Assembly (NCBI GenBank): GCA_034620365.1
Contig: JAQGEQ010000043.1
Coordinates: forward strand, 1,240,001-1,304,000
Direction: 5' to 3'
DNA from: Pegea sp. RAD2-039
Taxonomy: Eukaryota > Chordata > Thaliacea > Salpida > Salpidae
DNA length: 64,000 nt
Shown: one piece after another, positions 1 through 10,740 of the stretch
How positions within the stretch are numbered: the stretch's first letter is position 1
How the letters are laid out: every line of letters starts with the position of its first letter
Position numbers and translations under genes: made by a program
Notes under the pieces: generated by a model
Told to the model about the DNA's origin: nothing
Seen by the model: the letters and a program-made list of their open reading frames with translations, nothing else
Databases searched by the model: none

Positions 1-1847
1 ATGGTAATAATTTTAAGGAAAGGTTTGAATAAAAAGTGAAAAGAAAAAAGGAAGTTTTCAAAACAATAATCAGTTCATTTTCTATGTCAATTTCAGAGCA
101 TGTTACAAAGTCAAAAAAAAAACTGATACTTTGAGAAGGAAATTAAAGTTAACAAAAAATAACTTCAAAATCAGAGTATGGTATTAATCAATGTTTAAAT
201 TTAACCACAAAAAATGTAGTTTTTTATTGTAATTAAATTATTAATATTATATTATGTAATTAAAGTAAGCCTATTACGGATTTTATTACACATACAAAAC
301 TATCATACAAAGCATTTCATAGTATTAACTATAAGTTGAAAAAAATAAAGTTAATGAAAGTAAAACACCTAGAGTGCAACGAGTAGTAGTTGTAGAATTC
401 TAAATACTAACTTTATGACATACTAACATCAAATTATGTCTCTCGTTTGCAAAGTTAAAACTCATTGCAAACATAATCAACAACAGCTCCATAGACATAC
501 TTTATATCTATTGGTTCAGTTCAAGAAATTATGTTTCTATTTAAATTCTTGTTGCTTCAAACTCACAGCACATGATAAAATAAACTTGGATACTCATAAA
601 TAATAAGTTAATCATTTCACTTTCTGAATTACTAGACTTTCAACTGTTAAATGTGAGTTATCAGATTAGTGTTACAGTGAAAGTTAAAAAACATCCAATA
701 AAAATTGTTCCCATTAAAAGTTTTCGTAAAAAATGGCAATATATTTCATCCAAATATATGTTGTTATTTTATCTGTTTGATAAAAAATTTTCACTGTATG
801 ATTGTATACTTATTTTCATATTTTTATCTTATGTTACATTAAATCTTTCATATACTATCATGTTTGATTTAAGCATTTGTTATTAGAATCCAAAAAGTAA
901 AAATGAAACTGTAAAATGTATTTAAGAATAATCTTTTCGAAATTAACTCATAAAGTTTTCTTCAAATCTAACTAAAACATTCATTCTTTATAATTATTCA
1001 ATAATTTTTATTCAGAAATAATCAAAAATATTTTTACGCAATTTATAAAAAACAGCTTGTGGTGCATATTTAATAAACGATTTATCAACAAAATGTTTGA
1101 AGAATGAACAAATTATCAATTTTAGCTTTTACAATTTAGAAATGTCTGATCAAAAGTGAATATTTTCTTTTGGTATTTACCAGACAATTTAAAATCTTTA
1201 CAACAAATAGACAAGTTTATTATGCCTCATATTAATAGCAAGTTAAGTAATGATAAAATAATTTAAAAGTTTATGTAAGCTGTAAGACTTACATAAAAAA
1301 TCATTTTTATGAACATTTTTATAATTGTATTGTATTGAGTAAACCAAAATCATTTTTGCAATGTTAAAAGAATAAAATTTTGAGGTTAAGCCAACATTAA
1401 CAGATAAAGCTAATAAAAAATGTTGTTTCCAATCTCAAGTTCAGATGTAAAATTTGTTTTAATGATTAGATGTTGTTTCGATATTGATTTTTGTGCAATA
1501 ATCAAAAATGTACTTGAAGTGGCTTACATGGAGTAATTATGCAAAAATTTTAGACAACATAAAAAAACAAGTGGTTAAACAAATAGCAATACTTAAATTG
1601 AAGAGGTATCGAAATATCCTTAATTGACAAACTATAATAACAAATATATAATAATTAAATTCAAGTGGAATTGATTTATTAAGAGCTGAAGAACACAAGT
1701 AGATAAAAATGATATAAAAGCTGCTAGTCGGCATCAATCAATCACATCTACTTTGCTCCGAAAAATCACAAGAAATCTCTTTTGAAAAGAAATCAATTTC
1801 TCTTGCTAAATGCTACAAGGAAGAAACCAACAGCTTTTCAAGTTATC
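1..1847. other. Gene-free A+T-rich stretch
   Basis: I see no recognisable exon, RNA gene or repeat here. The short open frames, such as one of 77 codons at 653-886, are hydrophobic or lysine-rich strings of the kind expected by chance at this base composition. Nothing resembles the upstream half of the von Willebrand D domain that the following degenerate gene lacks. Confidence 0.5.
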
Positions 1848-4390
1848 ATGGCACTTAGTGCCCTTTTTTTAACTCTTATTCTTTTTAGCAGCGCTGTTTT
1901 CCACTGGTTGGTTAAATTCTAAATTGTATGTCAAAATGGCGCTTGGAGTTCTGGTGGTTCGTGTAAGTTACTTACATTTAACAACTTTTAAAATCAGATT
2001 ATTTCAAAAATCAGATTCAATTTTCGTCCGAGTAAGTTTTATTTGCCAAACTAAATTGGCTGTGCAGTGATCGATGATGTTGATCAAGGTTGGAGAAGAC
2101 CACATCGGTAAAACTCGTGGATTGTGTGGAGTGTACGATGGAAATGTTGGTAATGATTTCACTACTAAATCATCAGCGATTACTTCAGCAGTTGAAGACT
2201 TTGCTAGTTTATGGGCATACGGATGTAAATCCCCAAAATCTTTTCTTTGTTCTAATCGTGCATTTTCTTCAGCATGTAGAAAGACATCATCACACACTTA
2301 CTGCTTGCGAGCAACTGAAGACGATCGAAGAGTAGTTGCAACTGCTTTACGCTCTTGTCAATACTTGATGGACACATCTTGTAGATATGTGAGTAGTTTT
2401 TACCTAGTGCTTGATGACCAGATAAACAACTGCTTGATTACAGGTTTATTACATATTTTGAAGCTTGTAAAGAAGATGTTTGTTGGAGTAAAGATGATGA
2501 TAGTCTTTGTAGTTCGATGGCTGCTTATTTCCGCGAATGTGATCGCTTTGGAAAGATTGTAGACTGGCGAGAAGAAGACAGATGCAGTGAGTCTTCTAGA
2601 TTTGATGACGTCATGCTGTTGAGTAATGATCTTTTGCTTTCAGTGATCACATGTCCGGATAAACTCTCTTATGATGTTTGTGGAACTTCTTGTCCAAGAA
2701 CATGTTTTGATACAAGTTACAATTGTGAAAATGATCATTGTATCGAAGGCTGTCATTGTCCATTAAGTACTTGCCTCAGATATTTAAAACAAAACCAAAG
2801 AAAAGTTGTTTTAAGCGATCCATGATTCCATGAAAATAATTACATTGATGCTGCAAATACAAATAGCTGCTGTCCAACTGTTGTCCAAGTATCTGTAAAC
2901 ATGAAACCTGTCCAATTGTCCCACAATGCACTGAAACCGGCCACTCTCTTCAAGTTGCAACAGAAGGAAGATGTTGCAGTACATACGAATGTGTGTGTGA
3001 TAGATCTACATGTCCAAACAACGTCCCACCAAGTTGTCCAGGAGGAGCTGTTGCTAGAGTTGTTGATGCTAGCTCTTGCTTTCCAAAATACGAATGTATT
3101 TGTGACGATTCAAGATGTCCACCAAGTAGAAATGATGTATGTTCATTTGGATATAAGCGAGTATCAGTCAGTAAATCGGATGATTGCTGTGAATTCTTTG
3201 AATGCCAGTGTGATGTCACTAAAAGTCCACCAATTGAAAGTCCATCATGTCCAACTAAGCCAGGATATAAGCGAGTTTACTGGCTGAAGTTTAAACTTAA
3301 TTTATAAACTGCTTTCAGACTTATTGAAACAAGAGACTGGTTTATCGGAGTGTTGCCCTATAGAACATGAAACAATTTGTATTTGTGATGTTAACTTGTG
3401 TTCAAAAGATTCAATTAGATATAAACCATGGAAACGTAAATATCAAACAAACGCTGGTGATTGTTGTCCAGAATATTCTTGTGAATGAAACCACTGTAGT
3501 TAAAGAAAAAAATCTTTAATTTTGCTTATTGACGAAATTGCCACTTAGTTTATTTTTGTAATTTATTTTTAATTGATCCAAACGTTTCAGCAGCTTTCGA
3601 ACAAGAAGACATTTCATGTCCAAAAAAGTCATTTAGTTAAAGAAGAAACAAGCCCGTAGTACTCGTGTTTATGTGTATCATGCTTCTATCAATACTCAAC
3701 CTTGTAGGCAAGGATGGAGTTGATCATTGCGGTTGCAGCTTACAACAATGTAAGCCACCAGGCAAATTGTTGAGGAAGTTAAACATCATCCAGGTACTTG
3801 CTGCAAAAGTATTTAATTTTATCTTAACTAAAACCACACTAAATGAAAACTAGATTCAACCTGGATGGAAGATATTTGCACAGAATGCACTTGTGTATCA
3901 AAGAGTGATGAGTTCTCAACTATCTGCACTCCAATCAAATGTGGATCTTGTAGTGCCGGATACACTTATGCACCAGTTGCAGGTCATTGCTGCGGTGATT
4001 GTGTACCAACTGTCTGTCACTATGAAGAAAAGCAGTATACTCCAGGCCAAACATGGATTTCACCAGATTAGTTGACACAATAATATATTCTAAACACCAT
4101 CTAGAAACCAAAATTACTAACTGTATATATTAGATAGCCAGTGTACATCTTGTGAATGTATGATTGATCCAATCAACAATAAGGTGTATGGCCAATGTAA
4201 TGCTCCAAGTTGTCCACCTACTGATGATAACTGTTCACCTGAAGATCTTATTACAGCTGCAGATGGATTACAACTTTTTGTGTGAAAGGACAGTGTACAA
4301 GCGCTTCTGTGTTCTCAGTTGAAAGTGGAAACTCTGTGAAGCAATGTTCTTGCTGCAATGTTACAGAAATGCTACATAATTTTTTTTGAA
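1848..4390 (+). pseudogene. Degenerate secreted von Willebrand D/C8/TIL/VWC-type gene
   Basis: Remains of a secreted multidomain glycoprotein of the hemocytin/SCO-spondin/VWF kind. In order: a possible signal peptide at 1848 (MALSALFLTLILFSS); the C-terminal half of a VWD domain near 2090-2230 (motif GKTRGLCGVYDGN); a C8 domain across 2240-2580, split by an intron at about 2391-2444 (core EACKEDVCW, then WREEDRC); a TIL cysteine domain at about 2650-2765; VWC/otogelin-like cysteine repeats at about 2890-3290, 3330-3485, 3690-3800 and 3860-4075; and a fragment like a C-terminal cystine knot at about 4280-4385 (VKQCSCCNVTE). The N-terminal half of VWD is missing. Stops interrupt homologous sequence at about 2823 and 3486. 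Frame changes occur near 3770 and 4275. The acceptor before the VWD exon leads straight into a stop. Nearby genes chain cleanly over many exons, so assembly error is a poor explanation. A live gene with unusual splicing is less likely but not excluded. Confidence 0.6.
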
Positions 4391-5635
4391 CTTTTTCCAA
4401 GTATTTGACATCTATATATTCCATCAAACTATGTTGAACCTTTTGGTAAATTACTTATATTCTCTAGTACTAATTTCGACAAAATATTTTAAACGTCTTC
4501 TTAATCGTTTTTTGCTTAAAGCTATCATTAATTTTCATTTTATCTAAAAGTTTATCTTTTGAAATAATGAATCAGAAATTTCAATGTTAAAGAGTTCAAA
4601 AAGTTTGACGATTATTTTGTGAAAATCTTGTGCTTACTACATCATCTTCCAACAGCTACATTCTAGCAGATTATGTAAATTTCAGGGGGTTTCATTTATC
4701 TCTAGGTGTAGAATGTTGACATCGTTTTCTATAAACTCTCTTCTGATTTTGTACATTGTGATTTTTGTTATATAGGAGGAAATATTTCATCAACCATTTT
4801 CATATAACTCATTACTCTATTGCAAATTGAATCCAAAAATCAACTTTTAATTCCACCATTTACTTCTTACTATCTATACTTCCCCGAAAATATTTGTCAA
4901 AATAAAGTATCAAAAAATGCTGTACTGTAATCATTTTTATAAATAAAAAATATCAAGTCGGATTTTAATTAATTATATTTTTAATAATTTGGTAGAAAGA
5001 GAACTTGATCAAATTATTTGTTTAATTTAAGGAAGTTTTACAGATATAAGAATTAGAAAACAAAAGCTGAAATCAGTCAAAAGATTCCATTCAACAAGTA
5101 GTCACTAAAATCAATCTTATTTCTACAGCTATCAAGTATGCTTTCCTTTTAAATTGCTTATGAACTATTGATGTTGAAAAGAATTCAAAGTAAACATTTT
5201 TAATTAAGTATCTTTATATTTTATTAGAAAATTTGTCAGATATAAATTGATATTTATCTTTTATATAGCTTTAGTAAACTGTTATCAAAAGTAACTACTT
5301 TCAAGTACTAAACATTGTCACTTATTACAGATTTGTAAAACTTTAATTTGTAAAGGTAAAAAACAATACGATGAATGCTAATATTTACCTGATTTTGTAA
5401 AATAGAGGTTGTTACGTTTTTAAACTGCTTTATCTTTGTCGGCATATTTGCTATTTTTGAAAACTAGTAAGTTTTTTGTCTTATCTGGCTATAATATCTC
5501 CTTAAGCACATGGAATACTTTCGAATGAAATCAGCTTGCTCAGTCTCATGTAATTAGCAAAACGTCTCTTGTAAATTATCTTATTAGAAAATCTGGTTGT
5601 TATCATCAATTAACTTTTTTATTTCCGTGATTTAC
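4391..5635. other. Intergenic or intronic gap downstream of receptor exon 2
   Basis: Apart from the dispersed repeat at 4691-5112, I see nothing coding. I searched the minus strand for the rest of a nuclear-receptor second zinc finger (Cys-x2-Cys-Arg pattern) and ligand-binding-domain motifs and did not find them. Any further receptor exons would lie beyond the left edge of the window or have been lost. Confidence 0.4.
4691..5112 (-). repeat. Dispersed 0.4-kb repeat, copy A
   Basis: Read on the minus strand, this segment matches 32361-32770 on the plus strand at both ends, with a more divergent middle. Shared blocks include GTGACTACTTGTTGAAT at the 5' end, then GATTTTTGGATTCA, ATAGAGTAATGAGTT and GATGAAATATTTCCTC, and near the 3' end ACAAAATCAGAAG and AGTTTATAGAAAA. 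No open frame, terminal inverted repeat or poly(A) tail is evident, so the class is unknown (a non-autonomous DNA element, a SINE, or a fragment of something larger). Confidence 0.75.
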
Positions 5636-6587
5636 GTATATTACAATTTTTGTCTTTTTTGCACTTATAAACCATCCGGTTTTCAATACTGTACTTGAAG
5701 AAGTTCTTACAATCGTCACATGACTTTACTCCGAAGTGAATCCCAGAAGAAGGAGCTTCACAGATCTCACATAAGCCATCTTCACTTTCATTCAAATCTG
5801 AAATAATTTAAATTAGAATGTTAAAGAAAGTTGTTTCGATCATTTTCAACTGACCTCTCTCGTTTTCTTCTTCATTGGTAGTTTGTTGGATTGTTGGTGT
5901 TCGTGTTGTAACTTCAGATTGTTGTGAAGCTGGATTTATCACCGCAGGCTCAGAAGTCCTAACAGTAGCATGCATAGATCCAGGGGGAAATGGGGCTAGA
6001 TGTGGATAAACAAAATAAGGGCGATTAGACATGCCATATCTTTTATCAGCCACAAAATTCAAGAATTGTTGAGGGTTGGGCTTACACATGGGGTAGCCTA
6101 ACAAAGAGGGGTTAACAAAGGGCGGATAAATTGAACCATAGGGAAAACGGTTCATTGATCCACCAAAAGGATGGTTCATTAGACCACCATAAGGATGGTT
6201 CATTAGACCACCATAAGGATGGTTCATTAGACCACCATAAGGATGGCTCATTTGGCCATTAAAAGGATTAAATAAGGCATATGGGTGATTCGAAGGAATT
6301 GACTGGTTAGGGACAGAATTGTTGGGTGGTGACGATTCTACTTCTTCATCAGAAGTAGATGAATCTTGGAGCTGCTCGCGTCGCAACATGTCGCAGGGCT
6401 TAGGATGGTTAGATTCAGAATCATCAGATACATAATTACAAGATTCAGATACAGATACAGGGTTACGAAATTCAGGGTTAGGACTTTGAGATCCACAATT
6501 ACAGAATTCAGGATCGCAATATACATTTAAACAACGACAACATATTTGACTAGGGTCTTCAGATGTCTTATCAGGATTAGGTTTCAT
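5636..6587 (-). CDS. Nuclear receptor, N-terminal region and partial DNA-binding domain
   Basis: Ligand-regulated-type transcription factor; only its first two exons are visible. Exon 1 (6587-5855) encodes a 244-residue N-terminal A/B region with an early cysteine cluster (ICCRCLNVYCDPEFCNC) and about four copies of an MNHPYGGL octapeptide. A 57-nt intron (5854-5798) leads to exon 2 (5797 to about 5636), which encodes the DNA-binding domain. Its cysteines at about residues 254, 257, 271, 274, 290 and 296 follow C-x2-C-x13-C-x2-C-x15-C-x5-C, the canonical nuclear-receptor spacing, with GIHFGVKSC and CKNFF core residues. The P-box reads CDDCKN, where families usually have glycine after CK. A donor (C|GTAAAT) lies just after NCNI; without splicing the frame stops nine codons later. 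No ligand-binding domain is seen. It could be a live gene with a distant third exon or a truncated one. The ATG at 6587 follows an acceptor-like TTTATTAG by about 26 nt. Confidence 0.8.
6159..6252 (-). repeat. 24-bp coding tandem repeat (octapeptide MNHPYGGL)
   Basis: About four units of 24 bp inside receptor exon 1. The central units are nearly identical and the outer ones carry a few substitutions (HPFGGS, MSHPYGGL). The period is a multiple of three, so copy-number change keeps the frame. The repeat encodes a Tyr/Gly/Pro/Asn-rich, probably disordered stretch of the A/B region. Confidence 0.85.
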
Positions 6588-9500
6588 AATTTTAATTACA
6601 TCAATTAAAAAATCTAATAAAGTAAAAGAACAAATGGTTTAAATGTTTTAAAGGTTTAAAAGTTATAAACAAGTCAAACTATAAAAAAATGATCTGCAGA
6701 TCTAAACTGAGCGAAATTAAGAAAAATACTGAAGAACTTTCGAATCAAATAAATAAATTTAAATACATTTCAAGCTGGACTAGGTCTGGCTGTCCTAGGT
6801 TTTAAGTAACAATTTGTACAAACAAAGCAGAAACATATCAGGAACACCTAAAAATGTTGATGAAGACTCAAATCATTCTACTCAATCACAGACCTACACA
6901 GCTGAACACAATATTCTACTTCTAATTCAATTTTTAATCTCTAATCGTTTTACTGCAGGATTAGTTCAAAAAATATATTGCTATTGAACTTTTTGTATAT
7001 AATCAATAATGATAATCAAAGCAAACAAATACAACAATTGGTTAAGTTGTGACACAAGATAAATATTTAACAATACAACAACAGCAACTGATACAATAAA
7101 TAAGTTCGACTTTATGTTAAGAACTCAGCTTCATTCTGTAAATTCTTAAGCATTAAATGAAACTATCCTATAGCAAGAAAATACAGTCTAGCTGCATACA
7201 ATCATTACTTTTGATAATGCTGGCATTGCTGATGTAACCAACATAAATCAAATAATACAAACTCAATACTAACACCAATATAAATCACACAAGTTGTAAA
7301 ACAGAAGATTATAAACTAAAGGTTAGATATACTTTAACTGTATTTTAACAGAACAAATTGAACGATTGAGCTGCACGGAGGATATTATACCTTTCAACAA
7401 AATACAAAATAGTTATCAGCAGAAAAAAGAGATTTGAAAGAAATGAAAGATTTGTTTTATCAAAAATGCAGTTTTAGAATTAAAATATTGAAAAATAGAT
7501 CTAATATCGAGTAGTAAGTTGTAGATGGTAGAAAAAAACAAATTGTTGATAGTTTTTCCAGTTATCCATGCATATTATGATTAAATGGAACTTTACTTAA
7601 AGTAAAAGATTATTAATGAAATTTTACAAAGTTACTGATCTTTAAGATACACGAAATTGCGCAGTCATAACTTCATTTACCAAAAATTCAAAAAATTGGT
7701 TTGTTTAATTTTCAAATTGGGTAGGTAGCTTGTACAAACTGTTTATTTCAGCCAATCACGGACCGAGTTTGCCTTCTACCAATGGAAACCTCGGCTGACG
7801 TAATTGAATGATTCAGAAACAACGAAATTTATCTAATCAACAAAAATAAGCTCAACAGATACCAACGTAAGAGACCTCTACGTAGATCATAGAAAGTAAA
7901 TGACGTCACTACCACCAAACATGGTCAGTCAATTAATCACATAACCATCCTTAAAAGTTTACTAAAAGAGGTATAGAAAGAATTCTAATCAATAGCTATA
8001 TTCTACAATGTATGAGGAAAAGTTTTCAAAGAATTTTGCCAAAATATCACGCAAAACGTTGATAAGGAATCAAACATTCCCCACTTTTGGCACTGCCCAA
8101 ATTTAATGAGCAAGAAATGTCTTAAGTAAGAAGAAAGCTTAAGACAATTTCAGTATTTTGAAAGTATAAGTAACTACAGTTAAATGTAGTTGTTTAAGAT
8201 AGTGACAACCACAAATGGAGACTAAAAACTCAGTTTTAAATAAAACTGAAAATGAGTTTTCATTTGGTTTATTGAATTTATTGTTGTGCTTTTTTAAACG
8301 GCGATTAAAACTATTTTCACAAGTCAGCGAAAACTCGAATTGAGTTCTAAACACTTTGAAAGTATTAACTTATTAGATAAAAAAGATTACAAGTTTGAAA
8401 GCATTTTCATAAAAATTTTTAACGACTAATTTTAATTTAAGAAGCTAAACACATAAGCAGAAGTTTTTAAAAGTCAAATCTAACAAATAGGTTAAATCAA
8501 AATGAAACTATTTTGAAATTAAAGAAGCAAAACCATGATCTATAAAACAACAGCTTAATAACTCTATGAAGACTTAAAAGATTCTTTTTAATCCGAGATT
8601 GCCGGCGAGGTATCAATTCAAGAATAAATAACCAAAAAACTTTGTGAAAATACTTTACAATTACTAACTGATGAAAGTCCTGTACCTTTAATGAATGATT
8701 TCAGTAAAAAATTCTCTATTTAAGCTGTTTAAAAAGTAAAAACTAAGAAAAAATAAAAACTAAAGTAAATTATCTCATTGGTTGTAGGATTTTTGACAAA
8801 CATCAATCATTATGTGTAATAAGAAATAGAGAAAAAAAGAGAATAACTACCTCTTTATCACAACTAAAAAAATTTGGAGTTACACCATTTAATTCATTAC
8901 TTTGAAACGTTTAAAGACTTAAAGCATCTTATAAGAGACTGGATAAACAGGTCAGAAATAGAAAAGCCACGTGTCCAATTTGAATGTGGTTTCAATATTT
9001 ACCTTTTTTAACTACTAAACAAAAAATAACCACTGTGCATGCAAAATAGCGGCCTGCAATTTGCAATTGTAGATTTTAATTGCTACAACTATTAATTACA
9101 ACAATGAAACCAGACTAAAAATAAAAATCTACTGAGTTTTCATATTTTGTAAATAATGAGAAAAAAAAAGCATAATTTTGTTGATTACAGAAAGTATAAA
9201 TTTATGACAAACAATGATTTATTTCTATACTTAAACACACAAAAGAAAAATAATGAATAGAAGTTGATTTGCAGTTATTTATAAAAACTTAACAGAAAAT
9301 TTGTTTTTTCATCACAATAACCATGAATTCAGTCAAAAATATTACCCAGGATAAAACATTTAAGTATTCAATAATTTCATAATGATAAATAATCTTATTG
9401 GTACCTGATACTGATATGATTTGCCATTAAATGATGGGCTTAATAATTCCAGATAAATTTGTTGACAAGGATTTAAATGATATTGATAAATTCTAAAAAG

Positions 9501-10740
9501 TGACAATTGTTTCTTAACAAAATTCATTTAATCAATGATAATATAAGAATTAATGATTAAAAAACTTGTAGACAATTTCGTATTGTAACATAACATGCAA
9601 GTGTTGAGCCAATAAAAATTGAAAGTATTTTAATAAACTTAATATGAAAAGATTATAATGTAAGAAAAACATAATATTTTAGGATAAACGTTTTATCATA
9701 ATATTCAAAAGTGCTCACAGCGTTGATTTTTGAGTTTTTTTAAAGTTAGGCACTAAAATGTGTTTTAAATATGATTTAAATTTAATAAAAGCAGTCAGAC
9801 TACCAAATAATTTGCAATTATTAAAACACTCATTTGAAAAATAGGAGAGATTTTAAATATTTAGATAAATAGTTGCTAATAATAAATAAAATCTGTTCTA
9901 AGTAGCATGAGCCACAAATCGTCTAAAAACATATTCTTTTAATATTTGTTTCCACTAAAAAGTCTTTTGATGTTCAAATGATTCATGATTTAATCGAGAG
10001 CTTCAAACAAAATTCAATTCATTATTGAAAGCTTAAATACCCATATAGTCTATTTTCCAAAGGAATAGTTTTTTGTTTTATTGGATTATGTTTTAAACTA
10101 TTTATTAACTGATCCGAAAAGATGACCCCTTTCTACAAAATATGTAGCTTGAAAAATTTACTCTAGCGTTAAGATTAGTCATTTCCTTCTCTTTCTATTA
10201 AGTCTGATCATCAGCTTTGTTTATATTAGTCTTTTAAATGTTCAGCTGATTTTAAAGTATTGAAAACGGAGATGTTAAAAATTCGAGTAAAACTTTAAAA
10301 AAACGTCTCGTCAGTAATTTTAAATGTTCCTGTTATTCTTAATGATCTAACAAAAGGAGTGTTTTGATTAAATTATTCAAAAGTGATAATCAATCATTTT
10401 ATCAATAAGTCTTATAATATTCTACAACTTTTATTTTTCAAAGAAATATGTTGATAACGATAAATTTTCTAAGAAATACTGAAAAAGCAAAACAAAGTTG
10501 AGTACATTAGCTTGATATATTTGAAAGAATAAAACTTGTAAGTAGAATAAGTAAAAAGGAAGAAAAACTTTCCATTAAACTTAAACAATAATGAAAAAAA
10601 TTCGAAGTTTTCATTTAAAAATATTTAAAATAAATTTCAGATAATAAATGTCATGATAAAAACTGCATACAGACTTTATTTTTAAAACAGAAGAAGTTTC
10701 AATAGAAATCTCTCCGATATTTGACAGAGGTAAAAAGTAT
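6588..10740. other. Gene-free stretch upstream of the receptor
   Basis: About 4 kb of A+T-rich sequence with no convincing exon. A locally less A+T-rich patch at 7750-7910 is listed separately as a possible regulatory region. A CACGTG E-box occurs at 8968-8973. At 10675-10680 TTTATT gives a minus-strand AATAAA about 60 nt past the SCYL3-like stop codon, a likely poly(A) signal for that gene. Confidence 0.5.
7752..7908 (-). promoter_or_regulatory. Possible upstream regulatory patch (CCAAT and CRE-like sites)
   Basis: In 160 bp this patch holds CCAATCA (7752), CCAAT (7779), TGACGTAA (7797) and a perfect cAMP-response-element palindrome TGACGTCA (7901-7908). It stands out from the surrounding A+T-rich sequence. 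It lies about 1.2 kb upstream of the receptor start codon, in the right place for a distal promoter. Its function is inference from motif clustering only. Confidence 0.3.

Noticed and set aside
653..886. 77-codon plus-strand open frame
   Set aside because: Hydrophobic and lysine-rich with no recognisable family; frames of this size are expected by chance in DNA this A+T-rich.
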